DNA from: Omphiscola glabra | Lineage: Eukaryota > Mollusca > Gastropoda > Lymnaeidae | Assembly (NCBI GenBank): GCA_964017045.1 | Contig: OZ024811.1 | Span: forward strand, 16,948,312-17,012,311 | Length of the DNA stretch: 64,000 bases | Direction of reading: 5' to 3' | Shown: piece after piece, positions 35,130-46,141 of the stretch | Numbering within the stretch: position 1 is the stretch's first letter | Layout: every line of letters begins with the position of its first letter | The notes under the pieces: generated by a model | Told to the model about the DNA's origin: nothing | Database searches by the model: none | Seen by the model: only the letters and a program-made list of their open reading frames with translations | Program-made: the position numbers and the translations under genes

Positions 35130-36160
35130 TGTTCGTTATTTTCCTAATCAACGTGAGTTTTCTTGTATCTTTTTTTTTTTTTCTTTGAAAAGCTCTACTT
35201 TAAGTTAGACTTTGCGAAATTTTCATATCAATAACTTTTTTTATTTGGTACAATAAATTCTTGCAAAAACGTAGACCTGCAAAAACCATGATAAAATTGT
35301 GTCCTTCGAAATGTTATTAAATGTAGTACAAATTGTACACGGAATAACATTTAGAAAATAAAATTTTCTAATTGATTTTTGTAATATTCTTGTTATATGG
35401 AACAATTGAGTGTTAGTGAAGTTTTAGTTTTTCTTTTTTTTTTTTTATACAGTCATTCAGAAAAAAATACATTAAAATTCATATTATAGTTGGGAAACTC
35501 TGATAATTTCTTTAGTTATGCTATATATATAATTATATACATGAAAAGCGTTTTTGAAATATATATTTTAGATACTTTGAAATGGTAGTAACGCAATTTT
35601 TCAAAAAAGAATATAATTTATTCATATTTAAGATTTAAAATTATTAAAAAAAATATTTTTAAAAAAAAATAATATATTGTTTACTGGGTTTTTGCTTGTT
35701 TGATTGTTGTTGTTTTTTGTGACTGATCAGAATAAAAAGTTATTTTGGCCACGCTTATCTCAAAGGTCTAAAATAAACTAATAGGTTGCCGTTTTGTTTT
35801 TTTTTTCAATCAACATGTATGGATTAACCGACATTTATTTTACCAGGTTGAAACAATAAGAAGTCGAGTTTTTTTCTTCCTCTTCTACGGGGCTTAAAAA
35901 AATAAGAGATTTGTATGATACTAGAAAAACTAATAATTGACGGACATTAAAGTCTGCACTTATCTGAAGTTTACTTTGTATATGTATTTCCAAAGTAAAT
36001 CTACCACTTCATGATTATAATGAGAATGAAGTATGAAGTGTCCACAGAAACATTTGATTTTAGTTGTTTTTATTTACAAACATTCGTTATTTATTAAAAT
36101 AAAAATACTATGTTAAATAAACCGAAGTTAAATATAAACTAAGTTTAAATTTCCCCTCAC
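35130..36160. other. Kazal-3 upstream or 5' intron DNA
   Basis: Very AT-rich, with several poly-T and poly-A runs. No coding exon is visible. Confidence 0.45.
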
Positions 36161-36188
36161 AGCAAGTGGGTGAGCACGCGTACCAAGC

Positions 36189-36240
36189 ATGGCAAAGTCA
36201 TTGACAGCGCTGGTGTCTTCGTTTGTCGCTATCACCGCTG
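36189..36240 (+). CDS. Kazal-3 signal-peptide exon
   Basis: ATG 36189 to donor G|GTAAGT at 36241, phase 1, encoding MAKSLTALVSSFVAITA. A strong acceptor (TTTCCCCTCACAG, exon from 36163) lies 26 nt before the ATG, so the 5' UTR is split as in the other Kazal genes. The signal differs in sequence from Kazal-1/2, so this is a more distant paralogue. Confidence 0.82.
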
Positions 36241-36289
36241 GTAAGTGAGATGGATAAAGGGGAGGGCTGTGTGAAAGAGATGATAATGA

Positions 36290-36437
36290 CAGAGAGTATC
36301 ATGGATAAGAGTACCACGGATAAGTGTACCATGGATAAGAGTATCGTGGATAAGAGTACCGTGAACAAGAGTACCATGGATAAGAGTACCGTGGGTAAGA
36401 GTACCATGGATAAGAGTACCATGGATAAAAGTACCAT
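36290..36437. repeat. 15-bp minisatellite in Kazal-3 intron
   Basis: About nine copies of AGTACCATGGATAAG. It stays open in both orientations (Met-Asp-Lys-Ser-Thr on plus) but lies in the intron. Confidence 0.92.
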
Positions 36438-36657
36438 TGTTCTATAGCTATTTTTGGAACCCATTTAGAAATGCATTTCTTCTATGGGTGCCAATTAGGC
36501 CTACAGTATTGTTTCACAAATGTAATAATGTTCAGAAGGTCCTTGGCGTGGCTGCGGAGCCCCTGAGAAATGCACGATGAGCCCTGATTGCCTGGCAGAG
36601 CACATGTTTGGAACCACTGGATTCGGGAGGGTAACAAAAGAAAGAAAATAACTAGAT

Positions 36658-37307
36658 CAGGGGTCGGCAACCTTTTGGGTATTAGCGCGCCAATAAGCAA
36701 GACTTCTAATCAAAACAGCGTACCATAATTAAGACTTCTAATCCAAACAGCGTACCATAATTAAGACTTCTAATCCAAGCGTACCATAATTAAGACTTCT
36801 AATCCAAACAGCGTACCATAATTAAGACTTCTAATCCAAACAGCGTACCATAATTAAGACTTCTAATCCAAACAGCGTACCATAATTAAGACTTCTAATC
36901 CAAACAGCGTACCATAATTAAGACTTCTAATCCAAGCGTACCATAATTAAGACTTCTAATCCAAACAGCGTACCATAATCAAGACTTCTAATCCAAACAG
37001 CGTACCATAATTAAGACTTCTAATCCAAACAGCGCACCATAATTAAGACTTCTAATCCAAACAGCGTACCATAATCAAGGCTTCTAATCCAAACAGCGTA
37101 CCATAATTAAGACTTCTAATTCAAACAGCGTACCATAATTAAGACTTCTATTCCAAAACATTGCGCCAATAACTTATAACTCTACCATTTAAGACCCATC
37201 TTTAGTCAATTATAACCTTTTTTTTTGGGGGGGGGGGGGGGGTGTCTTCCACGAAAATAGTCACGTGTGCCAAGTCTGGCACGCGTGCCATATTTTGCCA
37301 ACCCTTG
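36658..37307. mobile_element. hAT element in the Kazal-3 intron
   Basis: Termini CAGGGGTCGGCAACCTTTTG and, at the right, ATTTTGCCAACCCTTG form inverted repeats. Flanks AACTAGAT (36650-36657) and AACTACAT (37308-37315) match at 7 of 8, an hAT-type duplication. Sub-terminal GCACGCGTGCC motifs fit the widespread CAGGGGTCGGCAACC hAT group as I remember it. Most of the interior is a 32-bp minisatellite. It lies wholly within the intron, ending 55 bp before the acceptor AG. Confidence 0.8.
36685..37155. repeat. 32-bp minisatellite inside the hAT element
   Basis: About 15 copies of AAGACTTCTAATCCAAACAG followed by CGTACCATAATT. Two copies carry the same 5-base deletion (CCAAGCG). Confidence 0.95.
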
Positions 37308-37364
37308 AACTACATCATCCGTAAAAATAACTCTAATCCTTAAACACTTCCTATATTATTTCAG

Positions 37365-37804
37365 TTGTGTGTGTCCCGACACAGCATGGAAATATATGCG
37401 AGACGGCCGGGTGCTATAAAATCCTGTCACCAGTGTGCGCCAGTGATGGCGAGACCTACGCAAGCGAATGCCACCTGAACAGGGGCAACTGCCTGCGGGA
37501 CCATGCCCATCAAATCACCAAGGTCAAGGATGGCTATTGTGTGGAAGTTCAAGATGGCTGTCCGACGTCGTGCCCCGTCTCCGAGCAGCTCGTCTGCGGC
37601 AGCGACGGAGTGACGTACACCACGCTGTGCGGACTGATTAAGTCGAACTGTCGTAAGCCTCTACACGAACGGGCGACATTCGCCTACACGGGAAAATGTG
37701 TTAAGAGCACCACAACGACCCCATCACATGCGGTCAATCACGTGGCGACAGCTGCTGTTAAAAGAGCACATCGAAAAATTGACCTCACCTACAACAGGCT
37801 CTAG
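37365..37804 (+). CDS. Kazal-3 last exon: two-domain Kazal inhibitor
   Basis: Acceptor ATATTATTTCAG, then 37365. The phase-1 join gives a 163-residue secreted protein. Domain 1 runs from ICETAGC through CYKILSPVCASDGETYASEC to GYC; domain 2 runs from CPTSC through CPVSEQLVCGSDGVTYTTLC to GKC. Each has six cysteines. Predicted P1 residues are Lys (trypsin-like targets) and Val (elastase-like targets). A short basic tail of about 35 residues follows. The TAG stop (37802-37804) lies inside the 8-bp target duplication of the SPIN-like element that starts at 37807, so any 3' UTR now begins with transposon sequence. The frame opens with GTG at the exon start; the true start is the ATG at 36189. Confidence 0.9.
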
Positions 37805-37806
37805 AC

Positions 37807-38163
37807 CAGCGGTTCTCAGCCTGTGGATGGTGACCCCTTTGGGGATCGAACGACCCTTACACTGGTGTCGCCTAAGACCATTAGTAAAAACAACATATTT
37901 AATGAAGTAGCAAGGAAAATAAGTTGTTATGGTTGGGGTGGGGGGGGAGAGGATTCACCAAAACATGAGGAACTGTTTTAACCTATAAGCTAAGTAAGAT
38001 ACAGCTTAGGGCCTTACAATATGTCATCTATATATTTTTATTTTTCTTTGACCACCACATGTCATTTCAAAAGGTAGAGGACCTCTGGAATGTGTATAGC
38101 TTAGGGCCTCAGCAAGTCTAAATTCGGCCCTGGTCGTGTCATTATGAAGTTTGAGAACCACTG
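37807..38163. mobile_element. SPIN-like hAT MITE, copy C, at the Kazal-3 stop codon
   Basis: Starts CAGCGGTTCTCAGCCTGTGG and ends AGTTTGAGAACCACTG. The 8-bp duplication is perfect: CTCTAGAC at 37799-37806 and 38164-38171. Shared words include CGCCTAAGACCATTAG and ACATGAGGAACTGTTTTAA. About 150 bp (roughly 37985-38135) is a secondary insertion relative to copies A and B, with GCTTAGGGCCT near both of its sides. Confidence 0.85.
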
Positions 38164-38174
38164 CTCTAGACGTA

Positions 38175-38412
38175 GATCGGATGTAACAGCGTCGGCCAAA
38201 GGTTTATATGACAGGTGTAACAACGTCGACCAAAGGTTTAGATGACAGATGTAACAACGTCGGCCAAAGGTTTAGATGACAGGTGTAACAACGTCGGCCA
38301 AAGGTTTAGATGACAGGTGTAACAACGTCGACCAATTAGATGACAGGTGTAACAACGTCGGCCAAAAGGTTAAGATGACATATGTAACAACGTCGGCCAA
38401 AGGTATAGATGA
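38175..38412. repeat. 34-bp minisatellite, 7 copies
   Basis: Unit GGTGTAACAACGTCGGCCAA followed by AGGTTTAGATGACA. It starts directly after the right target duplication of SPIN-like copy C. Confidence 0.92.
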
Positions 38413-38624
38413 ATAGCTAGAAAGTAATGTATCTCCCGAAACAAAAACGCAAGATGGATGTTTTTCTAGCCAGAACATTGCATTAGATCTTTAATTAGTG
38501 CCTATAGATTAAAAGCTTTAAGGAGCTACATCTTTTGCTAACCAAAGGAATCAGATATTTAAAAATGGATTTGGTGTTGAAGAAATATATGTATCTTGGT
38601 ATTTTTTTTCTGAAATAGTCTTTT

Positions 38625-38830
38625 GGTAAATTCGGATAGATCGTACCGCGGTTTTCGTTTCCATGGTCGCCATCTTGGTTGCCTTAACCCTAAATCTATC
38701 CCTAAAGCTAACCCGAACCCTAAATCTATCCCTAAGCCTAACCTGAACCCTAAATAAATCCCTAAACCTAACCTGAACCATAAATCGATCCCTAAACCTT
38801 ATGATGACGTACGATCTATCGGAATTAGCC
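38625..38830. mobile_element. MITE with 8-bp duplication and internal repeat
   Basis: Inverted ends GGTAAATTCGGATAGATCGT and ACGATCTATCGGAATTAGCC. Flanks AGTCTTTT (38617-38624) and AGTCTTTC (38831-38838) match at 7 of 8. The interior (38690-38795) is about four copies of a 30-bp unit, AACCCTAAATCTATCCCTAA followed by GCCTAACCTG. The repeat is not canonical telomere sequence. Confidence 0.7.
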
Positions 38831-38839
38831 AGTCTTTCT

Positions 38840-39980
38840 TTTTTTTTTAAGCGTGATTTCAAAAGAATATATATGTTTGTGTCCGTCATTATAAAATATA
38901 CTTTTTGTCTATTTACATCTGACACCATTCATCAATATAATTATTTTTTTAAAAGTTAATTAATTAGTTTGTTTTATTTAAATAATAAAGCTATTGTGTA
39001 TTATTTTATAAAAACGTTTTTCTTCTTTTAATCCCTAGGATTTGATATTCTCTCATAACCCAGCCATCCCTCGCTTTTCTCTCCATCTTTTAAAATTGAT
39101 TAGTCCTATCTATTTCTCACAAACCTACACTTTCTATTCAAAAAATGGGTGGTACTATTTCATTAACTTGGGTTATTTAAAAAAATGTTAAAATGCACGC
39201 ACGCACACAAACACATACACTCAAAAGACATGGAAATAATAATAGCAGAACAAGGTCACGTGGAAACTTAAAATAGAAAAAAAAAATAGAAAAAGAAAAA
39301 AAAAACCTTTGGGCTAAGAGCCTTCCTCGGCAGACGGGACAAATGAAGAAATAAAACAAGAAATGGGAAGTAGTTAAATGAACTAAATTCTTCGCCATAA
39401 TTGTTATTGCTGGAATTTTTTTTTATTTTTATTTTCTACACAAGTTTTTACATCTTCGCACCCTCCGACTTCGTTGACTAACAGATTTTGATCACACTGG
39501 AAGGGTTATTGTGTTTAGCGTTGAAAGGTCTACTTTGTCATTTTATAAATAAAAGCACACGAATAAGGAACCACATATACATATATACTGCTGATACGGT
39601 TTGTTTGTATGAATGTCAATCCCAACTTAGAAATGCGACTTTCTTTTACATTATTTTATGTTAATTTGACAACTGCATTTCTATAACACTGACCAATTGC
39701 TTAGACAAAATAATATCTACTAGATATATAGCCCGTCAAACAATTGGCGACAGCAATGCGTGAACTTCACATACACTAAACATGAACACAAGTAACGAAC
39801 ATCCCTATTTTTGCTACAACCCTTCCCTCGCGTTATATCTCGCTCCTACAGCACGGGTCTGTCGCCAGACCATTGCCAAGAGGGGCTCGCTCCCATGGCA
39901 CGGTCCTGGTGATTCCCCTCGCCAGAAGGGCTCGCTCCTACGGCACGGGCCTGTTGAGTCCCTCACCATATGTGTAGGAG
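38840..39980. other. No gene seen
   Basis: AT-rich with homopolymer tracts. No exon or bounded element recognised. Confidence 0.45.
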
Positions 39981-39984
39981 GAGC

Positions 39985-40270
39985 ACGTCTAGGAAGAGGT
40001 ATAGGTGGAGCAAGAACACGATTAGGTATAGGGTATAGAAGTAGGAAGATCACGTATAAGTATATAGGTAGTGGTACAGGAGGAGGTATAAGAGTAGAAA
40101 GAGCACGTATAGGAGGCGGTTTAGGTGTAGGAAGAGCAAGTATAGGTACATGAGGAGGTACAGGTCTAGAAAGAGCGCGTGTGGGTATAGGTAGTGGTAC
40201 AGGAGGAGGTATAGGTATATGTTTAGGAAGGGGTATAGAGGTGTATACATATTTAGACAGAGAGATATAC
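39985..40270. repeat. Degenerate AGGTATAGG-type minisatellite
   Basis: Irregular units of GGAAGAGCACGTATAGG, AGGTATAGGTAGTGGTACAG and AGGAGGTATAGG, about 48-60 bp in period. Overlapping frames on both strands are artefacts. A smaller duplication (GGGCTCGCTCC...CGGCACGGGCC) precedes it at 39880-39955. Confidence 0.85.
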
Positions 40271-40287
40271 ACAAGCACAAATCAACG

Positions 40288-40333
40288 GGATTGCCTCAGT
40301 CTAACGTTTAAGCCATTCGGCCACCCGGCTTAG
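40288..40333 (-). mobile_element. SINE head fragment (tRNA-like A box)
   Basis: Minus strand reads GCCGGGTGGCCGAATGGCTT followed by AAACGTTAGACTGAGGCAATCC. TGGCCGAATGG is the A box of Ser/Leu-type tRNAs. The full tRNA fold and 3' end are absent, so it is a SINE relic related to the head at 57185-57213, not a tRNA gene. Confidence 0.6.
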
Positions 40334-40339
40334 TGAGTT

Positions 40340-43300
40340 CACTTGCAAAATATTTTAATAATATTTTTTTAACCAGCTTGAACTTGCAACCGACCGGGGC
40401 AAATGTGACGCACACACATATGTCTTATTTTCAAACAGGCGTCACAATGTTTCTACTATACAAACTGTACAAAAAATATAAAATATCATTTCCATTAGCT
40501 TTCACACCCCCTTATATATCCCTTTGGATTACATTTAAAAACTTTAATGACTTCTCTTTGTAAATTTTTTTTATATAACAACCATTATAAATACCGTTTC
40601 ATAAAAGGATAACTGATCACATGTAAATTTCCACACCCAGGTAAATGCCTCAGAAATGGGGTGATCCTATACATAGGTCAGAAAAAAACATCGTTTTGAC
40701 CATGTAGTGTTCGGTATCTTTCGTAAGTGATAGGAAGCTATATTTATCTAAATTCTGAGAAATAAAGCGTTCCATTGATGCGATGTGGTCGAGCGATTCT
40801 CGGTACATGAATCGAGGCAGTAAAAATTAAACCTCTGACTCTCAATTACTCAATTAGTTATCTATCATTTTTTACTTATTTTAATCAAAGTTTTTTGCTT
40901 TTGGACTGAGACTGGGAAAAAGTTTTTTTTTTTTAAAAATGGTTACACATCGGCTTAAGAATAGACTATAGACACAATCACAAACACAATTTGAAGAGTA
41001 AATTTGTAAATACCGGTAATTGCTAGGCTACGGCTATGGTAGCTCTCTGGTAGCTATTGGTATTTTCTACCAATAGCCTCCTGAGAGCTATTGGTAGTGA
41101 ACTACCAATAGACACTTCCAATTGCTATGTTTAAATTAGAAAAGTCAATAAATGTTCACTTTAAAACCACCGAAAATACATTACCAAAGTAATAAATACA
41201 TGTTAAAGTAGGCACTGAAGTGTTTTAATGTAGTTCCATGAGGTAAAAATGATTTTTAAAATTTTATTTCTCTAGACATCTAGAAATAATAATTGATCTA
41301 TATATAAATTTATTTATTTATTTTGTTGTTAATAATTCGGAATTTCCGTATTCTCTTTCTAATCATGGGAATTCCCGATGCTCAACAAAAACAAAGATGC
41401 AGGAGCCTGACATTGCATAATAATAATATATTATTTAATTTTAATTATAATTATTGTTAATGTCAGTATTTATTCTATTTTATTTAAATTAAAGTGAATA
41501 GGTCTGTTTCTAAAGTTCAAGTCTGATCATCTGCAATTACTGACTAAGAAGACTAAAGTAAGTGTAAGATGTACTTTTTTTGTTGTTATAATTTAAAAAA
41601 AATAATTGCTCCATGGTCCATTGGCAATAGACAATTGGTTTATTTTTACAAAATTTTTCCATTTTTACCAAAGAACCTCAATAGAATAAATAATGCGATA
41701 ACAGCATTTTTTTCTACTTCTTACTAAACCGCCACAAGGTTTTATCATCAATAATTATAATCGTCATTAATATTAATATTAATAATAGGGTTATGATTCA
41801 TAATGACTAATGATAACAAAATATGAATAACAATAACAACATCATGTCATGGTTGGAAATGAAAGGCGACGGAAAGGGCATTACAAACATATTTATTTGG
41901 AAAATAATTATTACCACCAACCCAAGTTCAATCAATAATCAATTATCAATTCAATGTCAACAAAATGCGTTGTCAATATTATTGACAATGACAACACTGT
42001 TTAAAATTTAAGTAAGGATATTAATTTAAATTATGAAATAAAAAAACACAGCCTATACTTCTCTCACACTCACATTCATTAAATGTTACATAACATTATT
42101 TTATTATTTTCGTTGTCATTTCATTACTTTTTCATATGTAGGCATAAACAATGGAATGTGTGATAAATTTAATAAATAATCTTTTGGAGTTAATTAAAAC
42201 ATAAATTATATAATGATATAATGAATCTTAAAATAATTCGGAATGTCCCCCATACAGTATATATACAGATTTGAGATGATTCAAATTGACCATAAAAATC
42301 ATTATTTAAATTTAAAAATTGACTCTAACTTATTTTAATTATATTTGATTAGGTAATTATTTTGTATTTATGGTGCTAGTTAAAAATGAACTTTTGTAGG
42401 CTTTTATGACATAATTAATTAAACAATACATTATTTCTTAATATATAATTATAATTATAATTGCCCAGTTTTATAATGATGTTATGTTTTATGTGCAATA
42501 AAAGTAGGAAAATCCTTGTAAATAGATTTAGCATTGATTTTTCTAATATTATTTTACTTAAATTTAAATCAGTATTTTTTAATCCAATCTAAATCCAAAA
42601 AAAATGGTTTAAATAATAAAAACTACAATATGCTTATGCTCATTTAACACTATCACATTATTGTCAATTTTTTTTTTAACAGAACTATTTAGTAAAACAA
42701 AATAGTGTTAAAAAAAAATTTGAAGAAAATTTGATCATGTCACCTGAGAATTAACCTATGCCTATATAAACATTAATTGCCTATGCTTCCAAATTTAATG
42801 AAATCTTTTTTAAAAAGTAAGAAAAAATATAAATTTTAAAAATGTGATTTAATATTTTTTAAATCCCATTTATATTTTTGAAAAAATCTAATTTTAATTA
42901 CAAGTTTTTTTATTAAATACCACAAAATACTTTTATCTTAATCTTATCAACATTAGTATACTTCAAAACCTAAAGCAATGTTTAGAACAAAGTTAGAAGG
43001 AAAAAATATCAATTTCAAGAAATAAATCAGATTAATTTTTTATTAAAATCCAGTTTAAATTTAAAAAAATACAATTTAACTCCAAAATTTGTTTTGATTT
43101 TAGTATATAACATTTAATAGTATGTTATGTTCACTCTTTATAAATGTTTAAATGTTCAAAATCTCAAGAAATACTTTTAAAAAAGAAATTAATAATCATT
43201 AATTAATTAATTTTTTTAAAAAGTCAAATCAATAAGTTGTTTATATTTTTGGGGGGAAAAGTTTCATTTTTATCAAACCTGCCTACATTAAGTCCTCTGA

Positions 43301-44240
43301 TAGTCTTTTGCTATTTAATTATTAAAGCATATGCCTCATAATGTGTTTCTTGAAATTTTTACATAAGTTAAAATGATGTCAAAATTTACCAGTTTTTTGT
43401 TAATAATATTGAATAACAACTTTTGAAGTCAATATTGTCATTAATGATTAGAGATTTTACAACATAACTATGGCTGATTTTCACTCTTAAATTTAAAAAA
43501 AAAAGTCTTATAGTTATTTTTTCAAGTTTAAAAATTGTCCTCTTAAATAATCAGATCTTTTGATTGTTACGCTAAATTTGAAAATATACAATGTAATCAA
43601 AACACTATTCCAATTATTTGCATCAATAAAGGAGTTCTATTTTATTTAACGTCGGTTGATTAAAAACTATTTAGTCTTGGAAATAAGTGCTTAGTCTGGT
43701 TTAACAGGTGCATAAATATATATATATAAATATGTATCTAGTTTCTTTTTTTTTTCTTTTAAAGTTTAAATGTGTTCCAATTGATAATGAGGATCATTTT
43801 GTAAAAAAAAAGGAACAACAATCTTATTCCGAATTTTGTTTTCCATGATAATTGGGTAATTAAATGAAAAGTTATGGGCTTTTAATCTGATTGATGACAC
43901 TGAAATAAAAACAAACAGAAATGAATGTAAAAAAAAAACAACATTGCTCTCTTCGGTTTTACATAAACACTTGAAGATATAACAGCCCATTTCTTCGACC
44001 TCATGATTTCTATGAAATGAACAAGAAAACAAACAAACAAAGTAGAGCAAATTTAAAATTTTAATGATATTCTTCACGTTAAACCGAGCAAGATCACAAA
44101 AGACATGTTTTAAATAAAAAAAAAATGTATAATACATGTAGGCCTACATTCTGTTTGATTTAAAAGATTGAGATGTATTTTACAAATTGTTTGATTTCTA
44201 AAAAGATAATAATGACATTTTATTAATATCATCTTTTGTT
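40340..44240. other. Long AT-rich region, no gene seen
   Basis: Nearly 4 kb of extremely AT-rich DNA with many poly-A/T runs. Only paired hairpins at 41041-41111 stand out. It may hold 5' exons of protease 1 that I could not identify. Confidence 0.5.
41041..41111. repeat. Two adjacent hairpins around ACCAATAG
   Basis: GCTATTGGTA (41053-41062) pairs with TACCAATAGC (41068-41077) over a 5-nt loop. CTATTGGTAG (41088-41097) pairs with CTACCAATAG (41102-41111) over a 4-nt loop. An outer AGCTCTC/GAGAGCT pair adds to the structure. Confidence 0.7.
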
Positions 44241-44771
44241 TCCTTTTTTTTCAAGGACAAGAAACATGTGTGAGGTAACAAAACATTTTGAACTAACATT
44301 CTATAGTATATCCCTTAAACCAAACATTATTCTATCTCATTATGGGAAAAACCTTAAAACTGTATGATACAGTGCACTAACTGCTTACACACTAAAACAG
44401 TATTGATTATATTATTATGTTATTACAATACTAGAAAGGATCTGGTGAAACCTATTTTAACATATTTTCTTATTGAAATTTCAATATATATATATATATA
44501 TATATAAATATATTATAAAATAATAAAAAGTAAAATAAAAAAGAAAAGTAAAATATTTAGGAATCCTCAAAATCATATTTAATGTGAATATTAATTCAGC
44601 ATGTCAAAGTTAGATTTTTGCTCTAGCTTACATAAGCATTGATGATCAATTGATCAGAGTGAGGCATCCAAACAAGTTTTCATAAGTTAACTACTCAATT
44701 TAAAAATTTTGTGCTGCTGCAAGAAAATTGTTTAATGACCGGTATTTAAGTTTCCGCACTCATTTGATTTA

Positions 44772-44862
44772 ATGACATAATTTAAAGGAAATGTTTCTGA
44801 TAAATAATTATGCTTAATGACATAATTTAAAAGAAATGTTTCTGATAAATAATTATGCTAAC
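44772..44862. repeat. ~47-bp direct duplication
   Basis: Two adjacent copies of AATGACATAATTTAAAGGAA and ATGTTTCTGATAAATAATTATGCT with one mismatch, in the putative protease-1 intron. Confidence 0.85.
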
Positions 44863-44946
44863 TAAATGTGTCTAATTAGCAGTCTGTCCAAAATGAAATA
44901 ATCTCTGCTATCAAATCTATATCTCTTTTCAATCATAAAACCACAG

Positions 44947-45022
44947 AGAAACCATTGTTCTTACAAGGATCCCAGTCAAGTCATGAGGAAATTTATGAAA
45001 GTCTGTGATGACCAGCTTGATG
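44947..45022 (+). CDS. Protease-1 upstream exon A
   Basis: 76-nt exon between acceptor ACCACAG and donor GATG|GTAATT, phase 0 to 1. It encodes RNHCSYKDPSQVMRKFMKVC, then DDQLD. The in-frame join to exons B, C and D without a stop supports it. Another small upstream exon is possible at 44256-44269 (GA CAA GAA ACA TGT before GTGAGG), which would add QETC in frame. The true first exon with ATG was not found. Confidence 0.6.
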
Positions 45023-45244
45023 GTAATTTTTATATTTTGTTTAGCCAATCACGATGTAAAATGTTTCTTTATAAAAAATAATGAAAACAGTATCTTATGC
45101 TTTTCTTTGGTTGTTTTCCCCACAAAATTTTTTTTTTTTTTAAAAATTAAATAAGAGAGACAAACATTTTATATGCACATATTTTATTTCCAATACACAG
45201 AGTGAAACTAATTTCTAATAATAATATGTCTTTAAATATTGCAG

Positions 45245-45280
45245 AGGACTCAAATACTTCTTTGGAGAGACTTTTCTATG
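45245..45280 (+). CDS. Protease-1 upstream exon B
   Basis: 36-nt exon: acceptor ATTGCAG, donor CTATG|GTATGT, phase 1 to 1, encoding EDSNTSLERLFY in the join. Confidence 0.55.
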
Positions 45281-45733
45281 GTATGTAGTGGTATTAAATG
45301 CATTTGTCAGTATCATTTGTAAGTGCAGATTTTTTTAAAAAAGGTGGTAGCAATGATTTACTATTTTTTTTCTTTATAATTGTTAAAAATAGTATATTTA
45401 TATAATAATTATACGTACAATTATCATTGTTCACTTTAAAATTTATATTATTATTATGAAAAACTTCATTTGATTTGTTGTATATAAAGGAAATTGCTTT
45501 GAACTTAAATTTGATTTAATTTTCTTTGGATTATTAATTTATTAAGTAACTATAAACATTATAATAAGTGGGAGAATGTTTGTAAGAAAAAAAATACAAT
45601 TATGAAAACACATTTCTTTAATTTTTTATAAATTTTACATCGTCAAGTATACCGGTACTCATTAAATCATGACACCATAATCTAAATAATATAATTAATA
45701 ATTATCCAATAATAAAGTACGAAGTGGCTTTAG

Positions 45734-45775
45734 TCAAAATGGACCCAGACACGCAGCACCGCCATTCACACCCGG
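45734..45775 (+). CDS. Protease-1 upstream exon C
   Basis: 42-nt exon: acceptor GGCTTTAG, donor CCCGG|GTAACA, phase 1 to 1, encoding VKMDPDTQHRHSHP. Three successive symmetric or compatible phase-1 junctions leading into exon D make a chance set unlikely. Confidence 0.55.
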
Positions 45776-46141
45776 GTAACATTAGATTCAATGCTATTCT
45801 GATGTCTTTTGTGGTAGTTTATTTTAGTAAAACTGAAGAATTAAGATTAAAAACATATAGTACATTCAATTATCTTTCATTTGATACCTCATTTTGTCTT
45901 ACAAACTGAACAATAATATTTTAAATAGTTTTTTAATCACAACCTCTCAATTCTGGTACCCAGGTACCAATAGGTGCAGCCAATAAAGTACTGCGACAAT
46001 TTAATCATTTTTTACTTGCAAAATATTTACTTTTTGGGAAGAATGTGTATAAAATCAGGCATCTCATCGATGCAGATTTCGCTTGCTGTGGCCAACACAA
46101 TGGGAACTTGCATGTCTAACTTCCTACTCTCATCTCATCAG

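Noticed and set aside
38690..38795. Interstitial telomere repeat (CCCTAA words)
   Set aside because: The period is 30 bp, not 6 bp, and the array is inside a MITE.
40300..40333. Possible tRNA-Ser/Leu gene (A-box-like sequence on minus)
   Set aside because: Only the A-box region is present; there is no anticodon arm, B box or acceptor stem, so it is a SINE head relic.
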